Assembly: GCA_033977485.1 (NCBI GenBank)
Contig: CM066987.1
Span: forward strand, 88,816,588-88,880,587
Origin: Hydrangea macrophylla
Lineage: Eukaryota; Streptophyta; Magnoliopsida; Cornales; Hydrangeaceae
DNA length: 64,000 nucleotides
Reading direction: 5' to 3'
Made by a program: the position numbers and the translations under genes. This document shows positions 54,525-64,000 of the stretch, in pieces. The notes beneath the pieces were generated by a model that was given only the letters and a program-made list of their open reading frames with translations, did no database searches and was not told the DNA's origin. The stretch's first letter is position 1, and each line of letters begins with the position of its first letter.

Positions 54525-55330
54525 TGTAGACACTTGATTTTTGCACATCCCCAAAAAGGTACAGAAAACTTGCATCAAGTCCGAAAGATGTGAAGAACTT
54601 GTCAATACATGATCTCTGGACTTCGAATCATCAAAATCGGACCACAAACGGAGAAATGATCGCATTCTGAAGTTTTATAATCTGCGATTTTCAGAAGAGG
54701 TGCAGATTTACTTTTTCAGCATTCCGGAGGGCAGAGCAGACATTTTTCATGGCAGAATTGAAGTACATGCTAAAACCGACATGCCTCTAAAATTTCATCG
54801 CATTCCAGCACCGATCCGAAAAAGTCACTTTATCAGGCGTTGATTTCAAACGGGAAAATTCTGTTTTGTCACTAGACAGCTCCCAGGGGTTCAGAACTGG
54901 TATAAAAAATTCACATTTGTCAAGATGACGGACTGTTAGAAATTTCATGGCCATCCGACACCGAAAGTCGAAAAATCGCGATAAGGACAATTGCAATTGT
55001 GTCAATTTATACTGTTAATTCGTCCAAAAGTCCTATTCTTTGAGTTTGGAGCGCCTGTGCTATTTTCGGACTGGACCAAAATACTTCTCACATTGAGACA
55101 GAGGGATCCCTGAAATCTCGTCTCATTCTGACTCTGGATTCCAGAAAAAGCACTTTATCGAACGTTTTTGGCACAAACTGATGCTAACTGCGCACCAAAT
55201 GATGTCAGAAAAAATTGATTTTTGCATCAAAATTTTACATTTATCGAGGGGACACGTCGGTCCAAATCTCGATCGCGCTGTATTCTGGGGATTTGAAAAG
55301 TGCAGGCGCGTGTACAAAATATCTTATTTT
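54525..55330 (+). repeat. Second Tat element 3' LTR, truncated
   Basis: It starts TGTAGACAC, the mirror of the first Tat LTR terminus, and continues for about 800 bp with repeated phrases such as AAATTTCAT(G/C) and CGATTTT. No TG/CA end was found; low-complexity DNA begins near 55370. The orientation is opposite to the first Tat element. Confidence 0.65.
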
Positions 55331-56105
55331 TTATTGAATACTTTTGTTTCTCTGTTACTTTAAGTATTTATTTAAAAAAAAAAAAAAGGAGGTGGCTATC
55401 ATCAACTCCCAAATCTGCCGAAAAGAGAGATGGGTGTCTTGTCAATTTTTTTAACTTTTCATTATTTATATATATATATACACATAGATAGATACATGAG
55501 ATCTACATATAAGGGGAAAAAAAAGGAAAGAAAAATAGGGAAAGGGCAAAACATGTCATTGCTATTTGAAAAATGCCAAGTACACTATTTTGTGGGACAC
55601 TTATTTGTTTTACTTGTTGATGGATCAATAACAATTTTGAAATAAAATATAACTTAAAATGTGTTTGTTTTCTAATAAAATAAAAAGAGGATTCACATCA
55701 GCATGTAGATAGTTTAGGCACCTCAAATTGGGTATACCTAACATTTACTTTTTATTTTCCAAAAAAAAAAGAAAGAAAGAAAGAAAAAAAAAAGAAAAGA
55801 AAAAAAGAAAAAAAAAGAGGTTTTCACTTTATCATTTTCTTTTTTTGTTGCAAAAAAAAAAAAAAAAAAAGAGTGATGCTATGTTTCCTAAATTTTATCT
55901 CAAATAATGGGGTAGTGGACTCACTAAATTTTGATTAGAGGATGTTAAAATGACCCCACAATTATCAATGAGCACATTAAATTTTAACTATTTCATATCA
56001 TTTAGAATAAATTTTTGAGATTTGAATCCAAAAAGAAAAACATTACTAAAAACAAAAGAAGGGATTACACTGACACCCCTCTTTTCCAGCCGAAAAGGTG
56101 GCTTT
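55331..56105. other. AT-rich low-complexity region
   Basis: It holds poly-A and AAAG/GAAA tracts at 55372-55388, 55514-55540 and 55760-55872, and TA repeats near 55467. No coding sequence recognised. Confidence 0.7.
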
Positions 56106-56106
56106 G

Positions 56107-56658
56107 GGGGGAGCAAATTTGCTCACGGAGCTTGCTCACGGCCTGTTCACGACTGTGACAAGTGTCCACTTTTTTTTAAAAGGCTGGAGAAAGAGTTGAG
56201 GAGGAGATTTTAGAGTGTGGTGTTCACACATCCACATACATACATACTATGAAATTGAATTTTATTTTTTTTGATATTATATGTCTATAAATAGATAATT
56301 TATGTATTAGACAGAAATATTATCTGTCTATAAACAGATCAATTATCTATAGATAATTTATTTGCTAGACAGATAATAGTATCTGTTTACAAACAGATAG
56401 ATAATTTATTTATTTGTAGAATTTATCTGTAGATAATTTATCTATTAGAAATATAATACTATTTGTCTATAAATAGATAAATTATTTATTTATAGACAAA
56501 TTGTATTTTAAAAAAATTCAATATTTTATAGTATGTATGTGTGTGAGTGTGTGAGGACCACACCTTAAGATCTCCCATAAACACTCTCTCCAGCTATTTA
56601 AAAAAAAATGGACACTTGTCACAGCCGTGAGCAAGCTCCGTGAGCAAATTTGCTCCCC
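56107..56658. mobile_element. Foldback MITE with long inverted repeats
   Basis: The left arm opens GGGGAGCAAATTTGCTCA and continues CGGAGCTTGCTCACGG; the right arm is its reverse complement (about 56560-56658) with few changes over 150 bp or more, including the GACAAGTGTCCA block. The left arm has an 11-bp insertion after CACGG. The centre holds repeated TCTATAAATAGATAA and GATAATTTAT. No ORF. Target duplication is unclear because both flanks are G-rich (TTTGGG on each side, offset by one base). Superfamily uncertain. Confidence 0.8.
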
Positions 56659-56957
56659 TTTGGGAGGTGTTGTTCATTTGCTGTATATAATATATATAGT
56701 TATTATTAGAGACATAGAGAGAGACATATATAGAGAGTTGACTAGAGAGAGAAGAAGGGGGTAAAAAAAATAATAGAAATTTGGTATTAAATACCCAATT
56801 AGGAGAATTATTTGGTTTAAAGACACAAAGGAAATCTTTTTGGTAATAAGGACATTATTCAATAAGTTAATTTGGAATAGGTCATTTGACCAGTTGACCA
56901 CATATTTTTTAGACATGTTTACCCTTATTGGTATTTTTCATTTTCATTTCTCTTTCT

Positions 56958-56960
<3 letters not shown>

Positions 56961-57001
<41 letters not shown>
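56961..57001. repeat. (TC)n microsatellite, about 20 units
   Basis: An uninterrupted TC run is followed by CCA/ACC-rich sequence (57001-57290) and a poly-T tract at 57299-57326. ORFs across it are simple-repeat artefacts. Confidence 0.95.
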
Positions 57002-57004
<3 letters not shown>

Positions 57005-57326
57005 ACATCACCAACCACCACCAACCAAGACCACTGCCATCGCCGGGGATCTTCGTCGTCGGCACCACCACCAACCAAGACCACTGCCATCGCGAGTCAA
57101 ACACCGCCATCTCGCGAGCCAACCACCACCATCGCCGAGCCAACCACCATCTCCGAGCCAACCACCACCATCTCGCGAGCCAACCACCGCCATCTCCGAG
57201 CCAGCGGCACCATCGGCCACCACCACCAAAGCAAGCATTTTCACGAGCAGATCCGGCCACCAGTGCACTGATCCACCATCATCTTCTTCTTCTTCTTCCT
57301 TTTTTTTTTTTTTTTTTTTTTTTTTA

Positions 57327-58437
57327 ACACATTTTTTTGTGAAATTTATCAAAAAAAATTAGTAGCTTTCTCAACATTTTTTCCCAGAAGTTTGATATAA
57401 ACAGTAATAGTTGTTTGATAGATCTCGTTGAGTAGGCTGTAAATATATAGATTTTATGCAAAAAAACAAGTTACAGATTGATATGAATGCTCAAATTTGT
57501 AAAAAGTTTTTTCAATGTTTGGCAGAACACTTTTTTGTGAAATTTCACAATCTTTCTGAAATTTCACAACTTTTTTTTCTTTTGAAATTTTCACAACTTT
57601 TTCGGTGCTGGTATGAGAAATTAAATTTCAAAAACTTGTTTTGTGATCATTTGATATTGATGTGGTAGTTTGGTTGTGAAGAGATCGTCAGGTGAGGTCG
57701 TGGTGGTGATTAGCAAAGGTTTGGTATGGCTGTGGTGGTTTCATGAAATTTCACGAACTCTGTGAAATTTCACAACTTTTTGTTGATAAATTTCACAACT
57801 TTTTTTTTATTTATAATTTCACAAGTTTTTTTGGTGGTATAAGAAATGAACTTTCAGAAAGTTATTTTCTGATCATTGTATGTTGATTTGGAGTTTTGGT
57901 TGTGAATGAGGTCAATCAGGTGAGGTGGTGGTGGTTGGTGGAGGCTTAAGGTGGTGATGGTGGTTGTTGAAAGTAAGGTGAGGTGGTGGTGGTTGGTGGA
58001 GGCTTTAAGGTCATGATGGTGGTCGTCGGACCTCAGGCGAGGTCGCCGGAGCTCAGGCGAGGTGATGGTAGTGGTCGTCGGAGATGCAGGGGTGAAACTT
58101 TCTTGGTGTAGACCAATATTAGGGTAGATTTGTCAAAATACCAAGGAGTGTACCTTCTCCCAAATATTTTTACTAGTTATACCTAAACCAATATACTTTC
58201 CTTAATTTGGATTAATTGCTAATTGCCCCAAAAAGTAAAAAGGAAAACAAGAGAGAGAGTGTGGTCTAGAGGGAAAGAGAAGAAAGAAAAAGGGCGGCAA
58301 CCCCCTCAATACCTCTTCCCCCCTCCACCTCCGGCCCCTCTCCTCCGGTCAGCCACCACCTCCACCTTCGGCGGCCGGTCACTTTCCCTCCGGCCACCAC
58401 ATCACCTCCGGCCACCTCCTTCGGCCACCATTCCAAC
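57327..58437. other. Repeat-rich non-coding stretch
   Basis: Two related segments (about 57537-57720 and 57761-57960) share GTGAAATTTCACAA and TTTTGGTTGTGAA. GGTGGTGGTGG-rich DNA follows at 57905-58080, and CCACCTCCGGCC-rich DNA at 58310-58437. I see no gene. Confidence 0.55.
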
Positions 58438-58837
58438 CAGGGGCGGATTTAGAAAATCTTTTTAGGGGGGGCTTGATACGGGAGTTCGAGGGCAGCGCCC
58501 CCGAAAAAAAAATTTTGGACCTAGTTATACATATTTTGCATATATTTTAGAGCAAATATGACAAATTTATAATAATTTTTGACCTATTTATACATATTTT
58601 GTGTATAATTTAGACCTAATATGACAACTTTATAATGTCAGGGGGGCTTTTAGACCAATTTATACATATGTTGTGTATATTTTAGACCTAATGTGACAAA
58701 TTTATAATACCAGGGGGGGCTTTTATAATTTTTAGGGGGGCTTAACTGTAAATTTTTTTTTTTTAAGGTTAGTGTGCAATTTTTAAAAAGTCTGGGGGGC
58801 TTCAGCCCCCCTTTTACCCTCTTTATATCCGCCCCTG
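58438..58837. mobile_element. hAT-type MITE with 8-bp target duplication
   Basis: This 400-bp element starts CAGGGGCGGATTTAG and ends TATCCGCCCCTG, an 11-bp inverted terminal repeat of the CAGGGGCGGAT type common in plant hAT MITEs. Flanks are ATTCCAAC (58430-58437) and ACTCCAAC (58838-58845), an 8-bp duplication with one mismatch. The interior repeats AGGGGGGGCTT and ACCTA(A/G)T..GACAA(A/C)TTTATAAT. No ORF. Confidence 0.9.
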
Positions 58838-59597
58838 ACTCCAACCCCTCCCCTCCAATCACCACCCCTCTTCTCAGATCACCACTTCCAACCCACCTTC
58901 AACCACAACCACAGCCACCACCTCCACCGCCGGCCCCACCTCCGGCCACCACCACTTAACCTCTCCAACCCCCAAAGTCCAACCTCACTGTCACACACAC
59001 ACACATATGTATACAGTTTTTATTTTTTTTTGGTTGTTTTTTGGTATCTCCCTCAAACCTCTCTCAAAAAAAAAAAAGAAGAAACAATTTTTTACTTTCT
59101 TACTTTCTTGTAAACAAAAAGATTTTTATTACTTATCTACTTTCAAAAAAAAAGAAAAAGAAAGAGAAAGAAAAGGATATTTTTTTTACTTGTTTAATTC
59201 AAAAAGAAAAAAGAAAGTGTAAGATTTTGGTTTTATTTCATCATTCTTTAAATAAAAATGTATATTTCATTTTCATTATTAAAAAAAAAGAGCTTTATTT
59301 TTACTTCTTTATTACTTTACCAAAAAAAAAAAGGATGAAAATGAGAAAACAGTTTTTATTTATAATTTTACTTCATTTGTTTTTTCTCCTTAAGAAATAA
59401 TAAAACATTTTTTGTTCTTCTTTTACTTTTTTTCAAAAACAAAAAATACATTGAGTCTTGTTCTTTTTTTTCACATCTCTCACACCCATATATCGGCTTC
59501 AGCTGTCATGCCTTGCTTAGACCGCGGCTCCGCCAGTGTCCCTTGGGATATAAAGGCAAAGTCCGTTTAAATTCAGGTCGGAAAGCGGCGACATTCA
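58838..59597. other. Low-complexity sequence, no gene seen
   Basis: CCA-rich DNA (58850-58970) leads to a T- and A-tract region with GAAAAAG repeats (59020-59470). The Lys/Phe-rich ORFs here reflect the tracts. Confidence 0.6.
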
Positions 59598-59829
59598 CTA
59601 TATATGTATATTATACATATTTTCTGCTCTTATAGGGACTATATACCTCGCTTAACGAGTCGACACTATATCTATGTATTATACATATTTTCTGCTCTTA
59701 TAGGACTGTATTCCTCGCTTAACAAGTCGACACTATATCTATGTATTTATTTTCTGCTCTTATAGGACTGTATTCCTCGATTAACGAGTCGACACCATAT
59801 TTATGTATTATACATATTTTCTGCTCTTA
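59598..59829. repeat. 68-bp tandem repeat, about four copies
   Basis: The TTTCTGCTCT block recurs at 59621, 59689, 59751 and 59819 (spacing 68, 62 and 68). Units share CCTCG(C/A)TTAACGAGTCGACAC. The array stops exactly at the TTA before the 57-bp unit at 59830. Confidence 0.85.
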
Positions 59830-59886
59830 GACCATCTTTCAAGGCAAACTATCAATTGATAAGGCAAATTGGTAGTTTGATGGGTC
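59830..59886. repeat. 57-bp TTA-flanked unit, left copy
   Basis: It opens GACCATCT and ends GATGGGTC, which is nearly an inverted match, and TTA stands on both sides (59827-59829 and 59887-59889). A second copy with about four changes lies at 61305-61361. Confidence 0.8.
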
Positions 59887-59889
59887 TTA

Positions 59890-61301
59890 GACCATCTCCA
59901 AAGGAGAAGGTAAAAATTTGACATCAAATGACTCATTTGCGGCAAAAACTCACATTTGCTGCAGGAATCAAATTTCTGCACTCCAAAGGATACATCAAAT
60001 ATAGATTATTTTAATTTATCTTTACTTTTTCCTTCTTTTTATATTCAAACTTATTTTTATCACTTTTATGCCCAATATTTATGGTTATTTGCAGTTTTTG
60101 AAAATATTTTATTTTATTTTAAAAAAAGTTAATATTAATTTGTATTTTAATATTTGATTTTATTTCCCCCTTTAATTGGGAAAATATTTGATTTTATTTC
60201 CCTTTAATTAATTCATATTGGGAAAAACTGATACACAATTGTAAACAAACTGATACACAATAAATTCTTTTTGAGGGAATAGCTGATACACAACTATTAA
60301 ATTTTTTTTTTTGAAGGGCATAACTGATACACAATTGTGAACAAACTGTTTTTATTTTATAGAAAAAATTGTACCCGTTAGTGGTGTTTAAAATTGACTG
60401 TTGCTGACCATTGCCAATCAAATTGTTACCGTTGCAATAAACGATAACAAAAGGAAGGGTCAAGATTTGGCATTACCATATCCAAGGGCTATCCGGGTTT
60501 ATTAAATTTATGCACTTTTACCTACCCACTACAAATCCACAATCTGGGTACCCAATTCACAATAGCAACCCAGCAACCCATTCTTCTATCTCTCTCTCCC
60601 TAAAAGCAAGTCTATCCCTCTTTCAAGCAAACCCACAAAGAAGATCAACTCTCTCTCTCTCTCTCAATGGGTTTATGTTGATGCTTGAGAGATCAACTGA
60701 TGCTTGATTGTGACTTGATGGTTCAAATCTCAAACAATGGGGTCTATTTGGAGTTGTAATGAAACACCCAAATCAATTTAAAATTGATTGTAAATTGATG
60801 CTTTTATTTTATTTTGTTTTGACTGATAAAAAAAGAAGAAGAAGAAGAAGATCAATTGGCAGATACAAAGAAAAAAACCAAGAAGCTAAAGAACACACAC
60901 AGTGGAGGCTCGTGGCAGATTTGGCGGGGCTGCAAGGAATGGGCCGGTGACTGTGGTTGTGGGGTTGTAGGAGCGGCGACGACTGTGGTGGTGGGGTTGG
61001 TTGGAGCAGCGGCGGTGGGGGTTGTCTTCTAATTTTTCTTCATCTCTTCTTGATTGGGAGGTTTTTATAAATAAAATTTGTAAAGTGTGAAATTGATTTT
61101 GAAGTCTGATTGTATCAGATTCATTTTTTATTCTTAAAAATTTGATTTGCTGCAAAAAATCAAAGGTAGCAACTTTGCCTTGGATGAGGAAGGCATCAAC
61201 TTTGCCTTGTCTATTTGCCTTCTCCTTTGGAGCTGAAAATGGTGACATGGAGCACCAAACTGAGTTGCTGCAAGGATTTGCTGCCCTTGTTGGAGATGGT
61301 C
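59890..61301. mobile_element. PIF/Harbinger-like non-autonomous element
   Basis: The 1412-bp element has terminal inverted repeats GACCATCTCCAA / TTGGAGATGGTC and TTA on both sides (59887-59889, 61302-61304), the target preference of PIF/Harbinger and Tourist elements. Subterminal regions share TTTGCTGCA and CTCCAAAGGA blocks. The interior has ACTGATACACAA repeats (60228-60345), a TC-rich stretch (60580-60665) and no transposase. The interior may include captured host sequence. Confidence 0.82.
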
Positions 61302-61304
61302 TTA

Positions 61305-61361
61305 GACCATCTCCAAAGGCAAACCATCAATTGATAAGGCAAATTGGTAGTTTGATGGGTC
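61305..61361. repeat. 57-bp TTA-flanked unit, right copy
   Basis: It matches 59830-59886 and again has TTA on both sides (61302-61304 and 61362-61364). Confidence 0.8.
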
Positions 61362-61364
61362 TTA

Positions 61365-61899
61365 GGCAAAGTTGTTGTGTTGGTTTTGATGAGTCACTCC
61401 AACCCTTACATCAAACCTTTGTTATTTTAATATATTTTTATTCTTTTATCTATTATTTGTATTCTATCCATGTTATTGTACTTTGTGATTTTGTAGTATT
61501 GTTTATTGGCAATATATGACATTTTCTAATTAAAAAACTATAATATTATTTAAAATATTTTACAATTTAAAATATTATTTTGAATTTTTTACAATTTTAG
61601 TTTTCCGAATAAATTTCAAACTTAAATTTTCCCCCTACAAAGGAATTTTAAAATTTACTTTCGATTAAATTCAAATAAAAATTTCCCGCTTAACTTTCAA
61701 ATTCTAAATTCAAATTTAGGTTCCCGCAAAAATTTTGAATTAAAGTTTCCGCTTCTACTCAACATTCCCGCTTAATTTCAAATTCAAATGACAATCAATT
61801 TCTCTATAAATTCAACTTTTGTTACTCTCATTTTCACACAGTTTTGAGAAGATATACTAAATCCTCTCTTCCACATTCCTCTATTTCTTATTGTTGCTA
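61365..61899. other. AT-rich leader before the Harbinger transposase
   Basis: No coding sequence is seen. Phrases such as TTCCCGCTTA and AAATTCAAAT repeat at 61680-61790. A CTCTATAAATTC TATA-like block at about 61802-61813 lies roughly 90 bp before the transposase ATG and could be its promoter. Confidence 0.5.
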
Positions 61900-63177
61900 A
61901 TGGATGGCAAATTTTTTGCTGAGTTATTTCGATCTGACTACACTCCCCAGATATTGATGTTAGCTACTTTGCATCAAGAACAAACTACTGCAGAGCAACG
62001 AAGGAGACGACGCGGTTCTATTCAAGGCCATGCAACGATCCGACGTGGTTGACTGGAAGGGCATGAAAGACTATATAATGACTATTTTGCTGAGAATCCG
62101 GTGTACTCTCCTAGTCAGTTTCGACAAAGGTTTCGCATAAGCCATCCTTTGTTTCTTCGAATCCAATCTATAATGGAGGCTCACGATGCGTACTTTGTCC
62201 AAAGAAGAGATGCGGTTGGACGTCTTGGTTTGTCATCTCTCCAAAAGGTAACTGCTGCAATGAGAATGCTTGCTTATGGGGTGGCAGCGGATGCTGTTGA
62301 TGATTATGTTAGGATTGGTGAAAGTACTTCAATTGAAAGTCTTAGAAGATTTGTTAAGGCTGTGGTCGAAGTGTTTAGTGATGAGTACTTGAGATCACCA
62401 AACCAGGAGGACATTACTCGTCTACTAGCTGAAGGTGGATCCTGTGGATTTCCAGGCATGTTGGGAAGTATCGACTGTATGCATTGGAAATGGAAAAATT
62501 GTCCAGCTGCATGGAAAGGTCAGTATGAAAGGGGAGGGCACCATGATCTGTCGATTATACTTGAAGTTGTCGCTTCATATGATATGTGGATATGGTATGC
62601 TTTTTTTGGAGTAGCCGGATCCCACAATGATAGTAATGTGTTGGAGCGATCTAATTTGTTAACCAATCTTATCCATGGTAGAACTCCTCCAGTAAATTAC
62701 ACAATAAATGGTCATGTGTACATGCGTGGATATTATCTAGCTGATGGCATCTATCCCAAATGGTCAACGTTTGTGAAAACAATTTCTGAACCACGAGAAA
62801 TGAAGGACAAAAATTTTGCAGTAGCTCAAGAATCAACAAGGAAGAACGTCGAGCGAGCATTTGGAGTACTCAAAGCACGTTTTGCAATCGTTCGCGAACC
62901 TTATTGTTTTTGGGATATTCCAACACTTGGTGATATTATGAAGGCATGCATTATAATGCACAACATGATAGTTGAAGATGAACGCGGTGCTTACATACCA
63001 GACCTCAATTATGAAGTACTTGGGCCAAATTTTGAGGTATCCACCGAGAATACTGCAGATCTATCGCAGATCATTCGAATGACTCCCAATATCGAAAACA
63101 GAGGGATGCATTATCAACTACAAGCAGGTCTTGTAGAGCATTTGTGGCAATTTCAGGGGTCTCGGATGAATGCTTAA
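61900..63177 (+). pseudogene. PIF/Harbinger transposase, one in-frame stop
   Basis: The frame runs from ATG 61900-61902 to TAA 63175-63177 (426 codons) with a single TGA at 62050-62052 where CGA (Arg) would fit. The 358-residue part after 62101 is intact. The DDE catalytic core is complete: Asp in GSIDCMHW (residue ~125 of this part), Asp in GVAGSHNDSNV, and Glu in NVERAFGVLKARF. The N-terminal FRQRFRISHPLFLRI and SSLQKVTAAMRMLAYG blocks are typical of plant Harbinger/ALP1-like proteins. The partner Myb-like ORF of PIF elements and a right terminal repeat were not found. A domesticated host gene of the ALP1 type is possible but less likely given its surroundings and the stop. Confidence 0.88.
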
Positions 63178-64000
63178 GTCTATAGTCTAGTCTATGTTGC
63201 TTGTTTGGTTTAATTCGAATTTGTGTTTCTTATTATCAATGTAATGATTCAAAATTTTATTAAAGGGTAATTGGGTAATTTTACCTTTTCTATTCTGGAC
63301 TCTAAATTTATTTGACTGTATTTAAATTTTTGGAGCATGACTATATTAATTATTTTCCCCTTCATATGCTTAAAAAAAATAATAATAAATAAATAATTTC
63401 TGTTAACGTGGCTGTAATTATTTAATTTTGGGTTCACACCATTGGGTCAGACTGTCCATTGGGATACCAAACATTTCATTTTTGAGTAAACTAGCAAAGC
63501 GGGACCCACACCAAACCCATATGGTCGGCCGAATGCTCCCATTTGGGAGTCATTCACGTTACTTCCTTTTCTCTCATTCTTCATCTCTTCTTCTCCTCTT
63601 TCAAGTTCAAGAGCCAAAGAAACCCAAAAATCTCTACTTCTACTCCATCTCCTTCTACAAGATTTGAAGAGGTGGTCAAGAACAACATCCTCTAGCATCT
63701 CTAACCTTCCTAGAGTGGGAAATCATCTCTTGGGTAAGTATTTTGGAAACCCCCAATTTCTAGGGTTTCATTAGTTTTCAAATTTTTGAGTTGTATTGAA
63801 CTTCTCTTCTCTTTTATAGCTTCCTTGGAGTGTTTAGAGCATGCCTTAACAATCCTAACCATTTCCTAGGAGTTTCTAGTGTAGGTAAGTTTTCTAGTTT
63901 CCTAACAATTTCTAGGATTTGCTAGTTTAAGCTTTTCTATCCTAACTATGAATTGTTCTTGCTTAGAGTGGCCTTCTTGAAGCATCCTTCAAGATCCTAG
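63178..64000. other. Downstream flank, no gene recognised
   Basis: An AT-rich stretch (63240-63430) is followed by CT-rich, leader-like sequence with GTAAGT donors (about 63733 and 63883) and repeated TTTCTAG phrases. It could be the start of another element's LTR or a host gene 5' region cut by the window end. Confidence 0.4.

Noticed and set aside
56840..57362. Ser- and Pro/Thr-rich ORFs near the (TC)n tract
   Set aside because: They are translations of TC, CCA and T tracts in more than one frame with no conserved motif.
59007..59400. Lys/Phe-rich small ORFs
   Set aside because: Low-complexity A and T tracts produce them.

Overview
The window looks like heterochromatic DNA from a flowering plant, probably a eudicot with a large, repeat-rich genome. 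Every recognisable coding stretch belongs to a transposable element or to a family tied to transposable elements: plant Ty1/Copia, Athila, Tekay and Tat/Ogre lineages, a plant mobile domain (PMD) gene and a PIF/Harbinger transposase. I found no intact single-copy host gene, no tRNA or rRNA gene and no CRISPR array.

Positions 1-32816 hold a three-level nest, all three elements on the minus strand. A Ty1/Copia element (3' LTR cut by the window start, 5' LTR at 31316-32816) is interrupted at its gag-protease boundary by an Athila-type Ty3/Gypsy element (LTRs 3211-4701 and 27130-28738, target duplication TCCGT). The Athila element is in turn interrupted near its 3' end by a Tekay-type chromovirus (LTRs 5395-8356 and 13446-16384, target duplication GAAAT). 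All three have recognisable primer binding sites and polypurine tracts, and all have broken polyproteins. Between integrase and 3' LTR, Athila carries two extra reading frames: a small one that appears to be spliced, and a long one with three in-frame stops.

Positions 32817-36446 hold a tandem repeat of about 162 bp and a six-exon PMD pseudogene on the plus strand with GT-AG introns. Positions 36759-53466 are mainly a minus-strand Tat/Ogre element: gag, protease with G-patch, reverse transcriptase, two RNase H domains, integrase and a 3.2-kb 5' LTR at 50228-53466. Downstream of integrase it carries an antisense ORF resembling DUF7745/PMD proteins. A 5'-truncated plus-strand Tekay relative (36969-40828) splits that ORF and brings a 3.6-kb LTR with a striking tandem array of about 93 bp. 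At 53467-55330 lies the 3' end of a second Tat element in the opposite orientation.

Positions 55330-64000 are AT-rich and hold DNA transposons: a foldback MITE (56107-56658), an hAT-type MITE with an 8-bp target duplication (58438-58837), a TTA-flanked PIF/Harbinger-like non-autonomous element between two 57-bp repeats (59830-61361), and a nearly intact PIF/Harbinger transposase (61900-63177, one in-frame stop).

The least conventional features are the palindromic TCGATCGA arrays shared by Copia and Athila, the spliced Athila extra ORF, the unrelated ORF replacing half of Tekay gag, the antisense and multi-exon PMD-type genes, the dimer-like 93-bp array, and the TTA-flanked 57-bp units. All protein assignments come from reading motifs; no database search was run.
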